From assembly GCA_016946835.1 (NCBI GenBank), contig JACVTC010000163.1:201001-265000 (forward strand): a DNA stretch of 64,000 bases, in the 5' to 3' direction. The notes beneath the pieces are model-generated. The model had not been told where the DNA came from, made no database searches, and saw nothing but the letters and a program-made list of their open reading frames with translations. This DNA comes from Neocallimastix lanati (nom. inval.) (Eukaryota; Neocallimastigomycota; Neocallimastigomycetes; Neocallimastigales; Neocallimastigaceae). Below, one piece after another: positions 1-13,657 of the stretch. Both the position numbers and the translations under genes were made by a program. Within the stretch, counting starts at the first letter, position 1. Every line of letters begins with the position of its first letter.

Positions 1-380
1 AACCTTTATAACCAAGGAAAGTCAACCTCAAATCGATATGTCAAACCAGAAGAACTATCTATTAAATTTTTTTTTTATTTTCGATGTGTAACTATCTATT
101 AAAGGTTCTTTAAATTCATATAATATAAATATAAATATAAATATAAATTGTTTAAATAAATTAATATATTATGATGAATTCTAAAACAATTGTTTAAAAT
201 AAAGCCTCTTTATAATTCTATTTTTTTTTTTTTTAAAGAAAAATTCAATATTTTTATTAAATGATTTATATAAGATTTTTAAAGTTTTTAAAATTTTGAT
301 CAATAATTTTCTTATTTATTATAGATATATATTAATAATTATAATATATTATATAATAATAAATAATAAAAAAAGAGAAC
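1..380. other. AT-rich non-coding DNA
   Basis: Nearly pure A/T with poly-T runs near 68 and 220 and a short TATAAA-like tandem near 125. No open frame of gene-like composition was seen. Confidence 0.6.
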
Positions 381-918
381 TTAATAATAAATAATAAATA
401 ATAAATAATTGAATAATAAATAATATATAATAATAAATAATAAATAATAAATAATAAATAATAAATAATAAATAATAAATAATAAATAATAAATAATTGA
501 ATAATAAATAAATAAATAAATAATAAATAATAAATAATAAATAATAAATAAAGAAATAAATAAATAAATAGATAATAAATAATAAATAAATAAATAAATA
601 AATAAATAAATAGATAATAAATAATAAATAAATAAATAAATAAATAAATAAATAGATAATAAATAATAAATAAATAAATAAATAAATAAATAATAAATAA
701 TAAATAATAAAAAAAGAGTACTTATTAGTAACTTATTAATAAATAATAAATAATTGAATAATAAATAATAAATAATAAATAATAAATAATAAATAATTGA
801 ATAATTAATAATAAGTAAATAAAAAAAGATTATTAATAACTTAATAAATAATAAATAATAAATAATAAGTAATTGAATAATAAATAATAAGTAATTGAAT
901 AATTAATAATAAATAATT
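381..918. repeat. AATAAAT heptamer array, block 1
   Basis: Tandem array of AATAAAT and AAAT units broken by TAATTGAATAAT spacers. The punctuation AAAAAGAGTACTTATTAGT occurs near 711. The array is the reverse complement of the TTATTTA array at 2176-3062, so the two blocks flank 919-2175 as long, loose inverted repeats. It carries no genuine coding. Confidence 0.9.
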
Positions 919-2175
919 GCAATATAAACCAAATGTAATAAATTTATGTGAAACATAAAAAAATAGCACATGATCATTATACATGTGACCTTATCAATAG
1001 ATTTAAAGTATCAATTAATTATATATACATAAATAAACATGATTGGTTTATAAATATTAATATATATATTAAAGAATGTTATAGAAATTATTTTATCTTA
1101 TCTTATTCCCAAAAATATCCATTAATTTTTTTATCTGCAATATTTATTTATTCCGGTTTTACTTAACCTCACTCTGAACATTTCATAATATATTTAAAAA
1201 AAAAAAAAAAGAGAATTACATTCTACATTATAATACAATGTACTTTGTAATATAATATGATATATGGAATATTTCATTCTTTATAAATAAAATTTTATTA
1301 TTCTTTATTATTAAATATATTTAAACATCCATAATATTCATTATATATAAATAAATAGAAATAGAAATAGAAATAGAAATAGAAATAGATATTTATATAT
1401 ATAAATAGATATATTTAATTTTTTTTTCTGTATTATTTTATATAATACTTCTTAGGATTATTAGTAGTTATTCCTCTTTTTTTTTTCCCTCTTTTTCCTT
1501 CTTTCTTTTTTCCTTTGATTTCCGCTTTCCTCATTTTTTTTTTATGAATATAAAAATTTCTTTTCTTTTTATTTCCTTTTTTTTCCATGCTTTAAATTCT
1601 GTATAAACCTTAACAGCAGAACTTAACATGGATTTAAAAAGAGACTCTTTCATTAAGTAGTATCATTATTTAGAAAAAAAAAAAAAAGTCTTTAGTTGGT
1701 TTTATTTTAAAGAAGTTTAGATTTTTATATTTATTATGTCTAACTAATTATTTATTATTATCAACAAAAATAATAAAAATAATAAAAATAATAAAAATAA
1801 TAAAAAGTTTAAAGAGGTTTAAAGTTTCTTTGAAATTTTATAAATTTCTATCAAAAATAAATAAAAATTTTATTTATATTACATAAAAATTTTATTTTTG
1901 ATTTCATTATTTGATGTTTTTTTTTTTTTTTTTATTTATTGATTTAACCAACTTTAAAGAAGTAAAAAGTAAAAAAAAAATAATAAGAAAAGTAAAAAAA
2001 TAAATAAAATAAAAGTCACTTCAACGAGTTATTAATTAAAAAATTAATAATTGAATAATTGAATAATTATAAAATTAATAATTGAATAATTAATAATTAA
2101 AAAATTAAGTAAATATTTATAAAAATTACTTCTCCTTATTTTTTTTTTTTTTAATTATTAATAATTTTTGATTTC
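919..2175. other. Spacer between inverted AT arrays
   Basis: AT-rich DNA holding an AGAAAT hexamer run near 1358-1390, several homopolymers and a slightly GC-richer patch at 1470-1660. On the minus strand that patch reads as a lysine-rich 32-codon frame (1531-1629, beginning MLSSAVKVYTEFKAWKKKE). A 72-codon plus-strand frame at 948-1166 is AT-biased, matches nothing I recognise and is not called as a gene. Confidence 0.4.
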
Positions 2176-3062
2176 TTATTTATTATTTATTTATTTATTA
2201 TTCAATTATTTATTATTTATTATTTATTCATTATTCATTATTTATTATTTATTATTCAATTATTCGATTATTTATTATTTATTATTTATTATTCAATTAT
2301 TTATTATTTATTATTTATTAATAAATAACTCTTTTTATTATTTATTATTCAATTTTTTATTATTCAATTATTTATTATTTATTATTTATTATTTATTATT
2401 TATTATTCAATTATTTATTATTTATTATTTATTATTTTTTATTAATTATTTATTATTTATTATTTATTATTTATTATTTATTATTTAATTATTCAATTAT
2501 TCAATTATTTATTATTTATTATTTATTATTTTTTATTAATTATTTATTATTTATTATTTATTATTTATTATTTATTATTTAATTATTCAATTATTCAATT
2601 ATTTATTATTTATTATTTATTAATAAATACTTCTTTTTATTATTTATTATTCTTTATTTATTTATTTATTTATTTATTATTCAATTATTTATTATTTCAA
2701 TATTCAATTATTTATTAGTTATTATTTATTATTTATTATTTATTATTTATTATTTATTATTCAATTATTCAATTATTTATTATTTATTATTTATTATTTA
2801 TTATTCAATTATTTCAATATTCAATTATTTATTATTTATTATTTATTATTTATTATTTATTATTTATTATTTATTATTTATTATTTATTATTTTTTATTA
2901 ATTATTTATTATTTATTATTTATTATTTATTATTTATTATTCAATTATTCAATTATTTATTATTTATTATTATTTATTTATTATTTATTATTTATTATTT
3001 ATTATTTATTATTTATTATTTAATTATTTGCTAATGAATACTCTTTTCATTTATTCTATTAT
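2176..3062. repeat. TTATTTA heptamer array, block 2
   Basis: About 0.9 kb of TTATTTA units with TTCAATTATT spacers. AATAAATA(A)CTCTTTTTATT punctuation occurs near 2325 and 2630, and a degenerate copy (GAATACTCTTTTCATT) near 3036. The 106-residue Tyr/Leu/Ile frame across it is a product of the repeat. Confidence 0.92.
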
Positions 3063-3524
3063 TAATTATTTATTTTTCTATTATTAATTAAAATTTTTTC
3101 TTTTATTTTTTTTTTCTATTTATTTCACTTAACCAAATCAGGAAAAATATATTATAATATATATCAATATATGTCAATTATATGTAATGTCAATAATACT
3201 ATTATAAATTGTTTATATTAATCATTCAATTAAATTTTAATTCTGTAATTAATTATCCATTTTTTTTACATATATTTTAATATATTTATTAATAATAATA
3301 ATTATATGAAAAGAATACAAATAAAATGTATTTTAATTTATTGTGAAATATATTATTAATAATTCATCAATGTCTATATAAATGTCTAAAAGGAATGTTT
3401 TTTTTTTTTTTTTAATATAATTATTTTAATTTTATTTATTATCATTAATTACATAATTTTATAGTAATTTAAATATCCAATATTATTATATTTTAAATAA
3501 AAGACAAAAAGTTAAATATTCAAA
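3063..3524. other. Upstream region of MBF1
   Basis: AT-rich DNA with a poly-T tract at about 3399-3413. The last bases before the MBF1 start are A-rich (TTCAAA then ATG), as at the other genes here. No defined promoter element could be assigned. Confidence 0.35.
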
Positions 3525-4166
3525 ATGAACACTGAATGGGGATCAGATCTTGTTATTCACAAGAAGAAGGCTCACACTAACACTTTAAAGAATAATTCAC
3601 AATTAAATGCTGCTGCTCGTGAAGGTGCCATTCTTAGTACTACAAAGAAGTTAAACGTTGCTTTAGGTGGTCTTAATAAGGGAAAGTCTACTGAAGGTCA
3701 ACGTGCTGCTAAGATTGATAGAGATACTGGTGAAAATGGTTTCCACATCAATACTGTTTCTACTGATCTTTCAAAGATTATTCAACAAGCTCGTCAAGCT
3801 AAGGGATGGACTCAAAAGGTATATATAGAAAAATAATAAGAATTAATATATATTATATATCTAAAAATAGAGGAATAAAGATTTAAGAGAGAAAAAAAAA
3901 ATAAATATGAATGGAGTATATTCATAAAATATATATATATATAAAAACCTATAATTAAAATAATATAATTAAAATATTTTAATAATATATTAATAATAAA
4001 GGAACTTGCAACCAAGATTTGTGAAAAGCCACAAGTTATTAATGAATATGAAAGTGGTAAGGCTAAGCCAAATCAACAAATTTTAGCAAAGATGGAAAGA
4101 AACTTAGGTGTTAAGCTTAGAGGAAAGAATATTGGTGAACCACTCTCTTTCGGAAAGAAGAAGTAA
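3525..4166 (+). CDS. MBF1: Multiprotein bridging factor 1 (MBF1)
   Basis: Two exons: 3525-3818 and 4002-4166, with a 183-bp GT-AG intron in phase 0, giving 152 aa, the usual MBF1 length. Residues 1-80 form the N-terminal MBF1 domain (begins [16 protein letters not shown], later ARREG-like AAREGAI and [20 protein letters not shown]). The HTH_3/Cro-C1 helix-turn-helix spans about 86-140 ([20 protein letters not shown], then [20 protein letters not shown]), and the protein ends in a basic tail, GKKK. MBF1 is a nuclear and cytoplasmic coactivator that bridges bZIP-type activators to TATA-binding protein, and in yeast it also acts on stalled ribosomes. Splicing at AAG|GTATAT and ATAAAG|GAA restores the family sequence exactly. 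The coding DNA is visibly GC-richer than its surroundings, typical of a well-expressed gene. Confidence 0.95.
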
Positions 4167-4684
4167 AAACTATCCTACCAAATAAATTGTAGAATATACC
4201 AATAACTATTAATTAATTTATAACTAATTTGTATATAAAATATATCTTAACAACTAATATTAAAAAAAAAAAAAAAAAAAAAACGAGCATTATTAGAAAA
4301 GTTTATCATTATTAATTTATATTGATAAATGAATTATTATCGATAAATATATTAAAAATTTATTTATTTTAATAAAATATTAAAAAAGAAAAAGAAAAAC
4401 TTTCATAAATATCTAAATTAAATAAATAATCTGCAAATATAATATAAAAAAAAAAAAAAAAAAAAAAATAAAAACAAATAAAAAATAAAAAAAAGTAAAT
4501 AACAAAGTTATTGAACATAAATATAAAATATTAAAAAAAAGTAAAAAAAAGATTTTATTAAAGTTATTGTGTGTATTATGACTATATTGTCAGGTGTATT
4601 TGTGATAATAATTTATTTTATATATTTTAAAGGTGTGTTGTGTTATAAAAAAAAAAATGAAAGTGGGATTACAATATTTTTATT

Positions 4685-4717
<33 letters not shown>

Positions 4718-4744
4718 TATATTTTAACTATCTTTACTATTATG
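4167..4744. other. MBF1 downstream region
   Basis: Poly-A runs at about 4262-4283 and 4447-4468, and a TTA microsatellite near 4688-4716. Nothing coding was recognised before the LINE remnant. Confidence 0.5.
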
Positions 4745-5025
4745 GATTAAAAATTTTGACAAAAGATCATCGCTAATAGAATTTCTATATATGGAATTGA
4801 TAAAAGATATGTTAGACGAAGACAAGAAAAGCGTGGATTTTGTAACCGAGAAAAAATGTAAAAGTCTTAACACTTCATTATGAATTATTTAATAAGAGAC
4901 GTAAATCTGAAAATAAAGATACTTATCTTGTTTTTTTTAGACCCCCAAAAAAAGTCGTATGACTCTGTTTCCATATATAATGTATATAATGTATTAATGA
5001 AGATTCATCACATAGGTATAAACCA
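4745..5025 (+). pseudogene. LINE reverse transcriptase fragment (copy A)
   Basis: This stretch lines up with 29070-29320 of the 27-30 kb LINE. Shared features include ATCGCTAATAGAAT, the words for ATACTTATCTTGTTTT, and the block-A region reading as LxPKKSYDSV followed by YNVLMKIHHIGI. It has stops and frameshifts and lacks everything 5' and 3' of that block, so it is a dead reverse-transcriptase fragment. It is followed without a gap by endonuclease sequence of another copy. Confidence 0.75.
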
Positions 5026-6905
5026 CTTTTCTTATGCTTTCAGAAAACAGAAAATGGTTCAGGTTCTAGCAGTAAATATACTTGTCGAGTTTCATTAAAA
5101 AACTATAAACATTTCTTCAAAAAAGCTAATAATGAAATTCCCGGTAAAAGAGGACTTTATATTGGGTTTCATAATTCTTGTCAAGCCTCTCTTGAAAACA
5201 TCACTTATGAGTATATTATTTCTTTGTATACTTATAATTTTTGGAATTTCACTAAATGTTCTATTGGTAATGTGTACGTACCTCATAGTGGCCATAGCCT
5301 TCGTGCTAGAGCTGCTAGAATTGAAATTTTGTCTTGGTTAAATAGTCATTCTTCTCATCCTTCAATGTTGGTTGGTGATTTTAATTTACCTACTGAGAAA
5401 TTAGGTAATTTGCTCACTAAATTTAGTAATTGGAAAAATTTTCCCTTATGGGGCTCTTCAATTTCATGGAGTAGAGGTAATAGAGAATCTGATATAGATC
5501 ATGCGATTGTCAATGATCATATGTTAGATTTACTTTCATATGGTACTTTTATTGACTTTCCCCCCCCCCCATTTCGGATCATAAGCCTTTATTAATAAAA
5601 GGTAAATGTTTTTCATTAGATAATTCAGATAATTCTTTCTCTCTGCCTAAAAAAACAGTTAAATGGGATAGATTAAAATGTATAAATGAAAAAAAATCAA
5701 TTTTTGACAATAACTATTTTAGTGTTTTAGAGGAAGTGATTCCAGATCCTAATATTAGTATTGATAATATTTCTAAGAAATTTATATCAACTTCATTCAA
5801 TATTGCTAAAGAACTTAATATAACGTCAATATCAGAAGTTAGAAAATCTTTTTTTCATATGTCGCAGAAAATATTTAATTTGCAAAAATTCAAAATGAAA
5901 TTATATAAAGCCATTAAAAGAAGAGGTTCTTATCATAATTTAGATGAATTTGAAGAATTAATTGAAAAATATAATAGAATGTGCAAAATTATTATTCATC
6001 ATATGTGTAATATTTATAGGAAAACTGAATACCAACATTGGATCAATACAGGATGTGAATATATGAAATCTCATAACCCAAAGAAAGCTTGGAAATGGCT
6101 TAAAACAACAGCAAAAGTAGATAAATTTAAAAATATGTCAAATTCTCCAGTTAAAGACAAAAATGATAAACTAGCTACTTCTACTAAAGAACAGTTAAAA
6201 GTATGGCACAATCACTATAAAAAACTTGCTTCAAGTCATTCTGATATCAATAGTGCATTAATCGAATGGTCTAATAAATTTTCCAATGGTACAATTAGGT
6301 GTACGAGACACGATGAATGGGATATAAATCAAGACATCAGTATAGAAGATATTAAAGAAGCTATTTTAGCTACTCCAAATTATAAAGCTTCAGGCCCGGA
6401 TGGAATTCCTACGGATGACGAAAATTCAGTAAATAATTCTGCTTCTGGTTTAAATTGTTTACAGAAGATATATTCTAGAATTTGGAATGGAGAATTTCCT
6501 AGCTCTTGGAATGAAGCAAGTATTATATCTATTCCTAAAAAAGGAGATGATCTATCTGATTATGACAATTATCGAGGTATCTCTCTGATTAACAATGGTA
6601 TAAAACTCATTTCGAAAATAGTCTCCAAAAGAATTTCGGAATATGGACTTAAAAATAATTTTATTAGGTCAGAGCAATTTGGATTTCGTAATAAAGAAGA
6701 AAGTGTAAGTTTATTTATTTCAATTCGAGAAATTTGTCAAAGGCGTAAAAATGATAATAAAGACACTTACCTTGCTTTTCTAGATTTGAAAAAGGCATAT
6801 AATTCTGTTCCAATAGGTAATATTTTATATAAATTAGATGCTTTAGGTATTAGAGGTAAATATTATCAATTTATAAAAAATCTATATTCTATGAAAATTG
6901 AACCA
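5026..6905 (+). mobile_element. Truncated LINE: endonuclease plus reverse transcriptase
   Basis: This is the best-preserved member of the LINE family in the window. From about 5050 one frame stays open through the apurinic-like endonuclease (EEP fold): the catalytic VGDFNLP motif is at about 5371-5391 and ESDIDHAIVN follows at about 5487. A run of 11 C (5560-5570) then shifts the frame. The SDHKP motif that ends the endonuclease resumes in the next frame at 5574 and stays open to 7076. Reverse-transcriptase blocks follow: SGPDGIP (about 6393), SIPKKGD..YRGISLIN (about 6530), EQFGFRN (about 6672) and block A FLDLKKAYNSV with its first catalytic Asp (about 6778). Homology stops near 6905, before the GxRQGCPLSP and YADD blocks, so the copy is truncated at both ends and cannot be active. 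Copying by target-primed reverse transcription is the family mechanism. Confidence 0.88.
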
Positions 6906-7086
6906 CTTGATAATATTTCTCTTTGTTCGAGGGAGAGTTTAAGTGAACACCACACTATCTATTTTACAGATGCTACTTTTTTGTTTTATTTAATTAAAAA
7001 TTTCTTTGGTATTAATAATTTAAATTTAAATCATCATACCATAATTAATTTAAAGTTTTCATTATTTTTTCATTAATATTACATTA

Positions 7087-7124
<38 letters not shown>

Positions 7125-7766
7125 TTATAAAATTTTATTTTAAATAGATTTAAATAGATAAGTATATTATTTTGTTTTATTATATTTTATTTTTATTTTT
7201 ATTTTTTATTTAATTTTTATTTGTAAATTTATAATATATTTTTTCATTTACAATGCATTCAATATTTTAATATTTTTAATAGTTAAAAAACAGTAAAAAG
7301 TATTCTCTTCCAGGTGAAATTTATATTATTATTATTATACTATTATTAATAATGTTTTTATTTTAATAGTGATAAAATATAAAATAAAATAATTAAAAAT
7401 AAATAAAATGGACTGACAAAAATAAAAGAAATTTTTTTAATTAATGAAAATATGAAAATATTAATTTTTTTATTTTTATAATTAGTTTAATAATCAATTC
7501 AAAAAAATTATTTGAAAACAAAAATATATATGTACATATGTTGTATCTGGCATTATGCAATATTCTAAATATATATATTTATTATTTTGGTATAAAAATT
7601 TCACTATAGAATTTAATTCATTATTTTTGTATGTAAATTTACAGTTTAATATAATAAATGTTAGTAATGTATTAATATTTATTTAATAGACAATTTCGTA
7701 ATATAGAATATATAATAAAAATATATAGATTTTTTTTAAATTTTTGAAATTATATATGTAATGTTA

Positions 7767-7801
<35 letters not shown>

Positions 7802-9615
7802 AATTCTTATATAATATGATGGAAGACAAAAACAGTTCCGTTTTTATTTTATTTAATTTAATAAAGAGAAAGTTTAATTAATGCTAAAAAGATATATTTA
7901 TTAATTTATTAATTAATAAGGATTAATTATATAACCGATGTTAAATAAAATTTAATCTTTTTTTTTTTTTTTTTTTATAATCATTTATATATTTATGAAA
8001 TGATTTTGTTTTATTATTTATTTTACATTATTAAAATAAAACTATTAAATCTTTTTATTTTATTATTTTTAATTAATTGTTATATTGTATATTAATTATT
8101 TTAAAAAAGTTTATTATATATTAATTTTTTTAAAAAAAATAAATAATGAATCAAAGAATTGATAAATGAATATATAAATGAATAAATAAATAAATATATA
8201 TATATAAATTAATAGATACTATAATTAATGAATATTTAAATAAATTGATTGATGTGAATTTTTTTTATAATTTTAAATTATATAAATCTTTAAAATTACT
8301 TTGCTTTATATTAATTAATACAAACTATTAAATAAAGAAATATAACTTTTTTTTTTATTAATATATACATATATATAAAATTCATATGGTAATTATAAAG
8401 TATACATGATTTTTATTTTTATTTTTATTTTTATTTTTTTTTTTTTTTTTATAAAATGTAATCTATTCATTTTAATTGAAATATCTTTTTTTTCATGGTT
8501 AACATATTTAAATTCTAATAATATTTTATGAATGAATTCTATGTAATGTACAGTTACGTTGAGTTATTTAAATATCTATCTTTTTATTTATTCAATAGTT
8601 TAGAGTAAAATAAAGTATATTTTAACTATTGAGTATACTTTATATAGCATAATAATGTAATATATACTTTAATAGAAAAAAAAGGTTAATTATGATTATA
8701 TATTGAAGAATCATATCTTTTGATAAGAATAAAAAAAAAAAAAAGAAATAAAAAAATAATTAATAAATAAATACGTTAAATAATTTAATAAAAATATAAA
8801 ATACTATAAAATATAGATCTAAAATACCTTAATAATAATATAGGAAATCCAAATATATATATATTATTTTATTAAAATTAACAATAATATATATCATTTT
8901 ATATATATACATTCAATCAATATTTAAATATAAAGGGAATTATAGATATATGTAATATAGAACAAAATAATAATGTATATAGCATTAACATAAAAATATA
9001 TATATTATTATTTTCAGTTACATGTATACATATTTTTTTTTTGAGAAGATTTATTTTTAATCGATTCTAAATAAATAATATGTGATTAATTAAAAAAAAA
9101 ATCTATTAAAATTTTTAATATAAATTATTATTTAATTATATTTTATTTATTATAAATATTTATTAAATTTTAAAAATTATTTCGATCTTTTTTTTATATT
9201 TATAAATGTAATAAGAAATATTATATTGGATAAAATAAACATTTTTTTTTATTTTTTTATAGTTATTAATTAAAAAAAAAAAAAAAAAAAAAAAAAGAAA
9301 AAATAGGTAAATTAATTATAATATACTATTTAATTTTTTTAAAAAAAAAATATGATTAATATTTAAATTTTTTTTATTATAAAAATAATTATGAATATTA
9401 TTATAATATACATTATTCCATACAATAAAAAGTTATCATCAGATTAAATTTTATTTATATTAAATTTTATTTATATTAAATTTTATAATTTTATATATTA
9501 AATAAATAATTAATTAAATTTATTTTATTTTATTTTTTTTTTTAATAAATTAATTCGATTACCATTTCTAGTCATGATTAAAATATTTTGATATATTAAA
9601 AAAAAAAAAATTTAA

Positions 9616-9651
<36 letters not shown>

Positions 9652-9815
9652 ATTTACATTCATTTAATGTAGGAAAGATATAAAAAAAAAAAAAAGACAA
9701 ACTAATAATTTTTTTATAATTATTAAAATTAAACCTATTAAGATATTAATATTAATTAAATTTATTTTTCATCCATATATTATCTATTTAATATGAAAAA
9801 GAGTTCATATCATTA

Positions 9816-9852
<37 letters not shown>

Positions 9853-10731
9853 CTTTCATAAAAAAAAAAAAAATTTTTTTTTATTAATAAATCTTTATTT
9901 TATTTTATTTTTATTTTTATTTTTTATTTTTTATTTTTTATTTTTTTTTCGCTTTCAAATATTTCAATTATATTATTAAAAAAAAGGAATTTTTTTTTAT
10001 TTGATAATATATGATTCAAATTATTATCTGAAGAAAATAAAAAAAAAAATAATTGAATTATAATATTGTTAAAAAGAAAAAAGAAATTTATTTTAAAAGA
10101 AAAAAGAAAAAGTTCTCATGAGATAAAATGGAAGGAAAAATATTTTGAAAGTAATATAATATATTAATAATTTTTAATAAACTAAAATAAAAACATAAAA
10201 AAAAATAGAAAAATATATAGAATATAGAATATTTAATCATTACGTTTTTATATTTTAATTTAAATACAATTCATAAAATAAAAAATATATAATTTCAAAT
10301 TTCAATTATTATTTTTTAAAGTAAAAAATATAAATATATAATTATAACAATCATTACATTTTAATAATTATTATGAAATATATATTTTTTTTAATTCACA
10401 ATTTGACCGATATTTTATACTTGAAAAGAAAAAATTTTAAAAAAGAAAAATCATTTTACTAATAAATTTTTTATAGCAAATACTAATTATTACTATTTTA
10501 TATATACATATATATATATATATATAATTTATTCACTTTAACAAATATAAAATTTAGCAATTTTCTTTAACAATTTGATAAAAAAGAATTTGTTAAGAAA
10601 GAAGAAATTAAATTAAAAAATTAAATATATAAAATTTCAAAATATACATTAATTTAAAACGAAAAAAAAACGTAATAATATAATAATAATAATAATAATA
10701 ATAATATATAATTCAAAATAAAATTCATTTT

Positions 10732-10763
<32 letters not shown>

Positions 10764-10785
10764 GACAAAAAATTAATTAAAAATT
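6906..10785. other. 3.9 kb AT-rich intergenic DNA
   Basis: Holds a TA microsatellite at about 7091-7121, poly-T at about 7960-7977, poly-A at about 9272-9297 and 9620-9646, and poly-T at about 9819-9847. A direct repeat of TTAAATTTTATTTATA occurs near 9445-9490. No gene-like frame was seen. The last kilobase should contain the promoter of the bZIP gene, but no element stands out. Confidence 0.5.
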
Positions 10786-12064
10786 ATGAATACTTTTACA
10801 ATAACTAAAAATAAAACCCATTCCAAAAATAGTATTCATAATAAATCTATATCTTTACAAAATAATTTAATTGATTCTGATAAAATGGTAACTTCACCCA
10901 CCACACATACCTCAAATTCATTTCCAAATAGTAGCAATGAAAGTTCTACAGAATATCAATTAAATACGGTTACTCCATTATCCCCTTATTCTGAAATTAT
11001 TTATGATATGGATAGTTACCACTCAAAAATTAATCATCCATTTTATGAATTTAATCAAAATTTGAATGATTTTTCGAATGATTTGACCACTTTATCCTTT
11101 ATTCAAAATAATACCAATTTTATGAATGGAATAGATACACCTGCATTATCAACGTCAACTTCTTCTACCACAATATTACCTTATTCACAAGAGGTAATGG
11201 ATTTACCCTCTCCATCCGAATCTTGTACCTCTAATAATGATAGGAATAATGAATCTCGCATTAATAAAAATAATCCAATGAATTCAGTTGTTTTTATTAA
11301 TAAACCAAATGATAAAAATGGTCATATTCCTATTACGAATCGTTCAGTTAATGATTCATACGAAAATTTACTTCATAATCTTCATCATAAGGACATAAGT
11401 ATGAATGTGACAAGAAATAATAATTCTAATCATCATCATCATAATAATAATAATATGAATATGGATATTGAAGATCAAAATAATATTTCTACAAAGGAAA
11501 TTCTAGAAAGTTGTTTAAATGATATTCGATATCCATATTATTCATCACCCATTATTTCCAATAATTATCAAAATATTCGCCATCAATATCCACTCTCTGA
11601 ATTAATGAATACAAATTCTTATAATAATACTTTAGGTAATACCATAATTAATATATATATATATATATTATTATTATTTTTTTTTTAAAAAATTAATTTT
11701 ATACTTTTATAGATATAATAATTATATATATATATATATATATATATTTTATTTGAAGTTAAATTGTTTAAATTGATTAATAATATATATTAACTTTTTT
11801 TTCTTATTAAAAATTATATTTATATTTAATTGTGATAAAAAAAAAAAATAAAAATATAAATAAAAATGTGCTATGAATAATTATGAATGTTTATAAAATA
11901 AAATATAATTTTATAAAATAATGAATGAAAATAAATGAATGAATTTAAATAAATAAATAAATGAAAAAATAAATGAACGATTCAATAAATTAATCAATAA
12001 ATTAATAAACTGATCAATCAATCAATAATTAATAATTAATAAATAATAAATTAAAAAAAAAAAA

Positions 12065-12100
<36 letters not shown>

Positions 12101-13618
12101 ATTCAGATCTCTATTTGAAACAGATGAATCAATTTTTACTATTAAATTCGTTATCTACTAATCCTTCAACATTAAGCTCAGCAAACCCTAATCCATTGGA
12201 AACCTTATCTTTTTCAAATTTTTCTTTCCCCATTGTTAATGACTATCCGTTATCTGTTACAACTACTACTACCACCACCACCACCACTACTACTACTACT
12301 GCTACTACTACTTCTGCAAGTAGTATAACAACAACTGTAACTGCGGCTACTACTTCAACAGCTGCTCCTGAATTAATGTTATCTAGTATGAATAAAATTA
12401 CTAATGATAATAATGATAACAATTTTTTGAACTATATTAATTTTGATAGTAAAATGGAGACGATAGAACCAGTAACAACAACAAATATACCAACTCTAAC
12501 TCCATTAGCCACAGTTTATATGCCTCCATCGACTTCGACATCTAGTTTGTCTTCATTTAGAACAGAAAATTCAATACCAAACAGTACACCATCAACTCTC
12601 ACTACTAAAGTAACCCTTCCAACAACAACAACAACCACAAAAAAAGTATCTTCTCAACCTCGAACTTCAAAAGCCATTATAACTACTAATACCAGAAAAA
12701 AGATGACAACACCATTCAAAAAAGAGATAACTATTGCCTCGACAGCAGTACCTGCAAATGTTGTTGAAAATAAAACTACACCAAAAGTTCCCACTTTATC
12801 CTTATCCCTTGCTCCTATCCAAAATAAGACTAAGTCTTCCGTCCCTATCTCTACTAGGAAAGATAAAACAGAGATTAAAAAAATAAGTAGAACTTTAGAT
12901 AACCTCCGCAAGAAAAAAAATGGGATGAATGAAAAGAATGAAACAACAAATGAAAATAATTCATCTTTGATCAGAAATAATGTTGTTAACCAAAAGGAAA
13001 AGGAATGTCATTCAAAAGAAAATAGTATAAAAAATGAAAAAATCGTGGTATCAACCCAAGCCACGAAAAAGGATCAAAAATCTATTATTCATAATAATAT
13101 TAATCCTCCTGTATCTTTATTATCTAATGAAAATACCATAGAAGTAGCTGAAGTAAATCAAACAAAATTGAAAATTAATAAAGTTTTAGAGAAAAAAGCT
13201 ACACCAAATCAATCTGAAGTAGCAGTAGATTTAAAAAAATCATTAATGAAAAATAATCAATCCAGGGTTAATCTCAAAGATCATAATGGGAACGGTAGGG
13301 AAAAACATATTCTAAATTATGATTCTAAGTTAAATGTTCTCATGAATTCTGTTCCACTGAAAAAAAAATCAAGAAATTCTACTCCACAGTTACCGTCTAC
13401 ATCATCATCAATTTCTGGATCTATATCACTTTTAAAACCAAAAATAAAATTAGAAATGAAACCAAGAATAAAAAAGGAAATTAAACAGGAATTAGATCAG
13501 CAATTCAATAAAAAAGAAATTAACCTTAACTTAAAAAAACTGACATCAAACCCATTACCAACCCTAACCTCATCTTTACCATCCTCTACAATTATGAACT
13601 TTACGTCATTCTCTTTAC

Positions 13619-13657
<39 letters not shown>

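Noticed and set aside
948-1166. 72-codon plus-strand frame after the first array
   Set aside because: AT-biased amino acids throughout, no recognised motif, and no splice or codon evidence.
2168-2488. 106-residue frame of Tyr, Leu and Ile
   Set aside because: Produced by the TTATTTA heptamer array.
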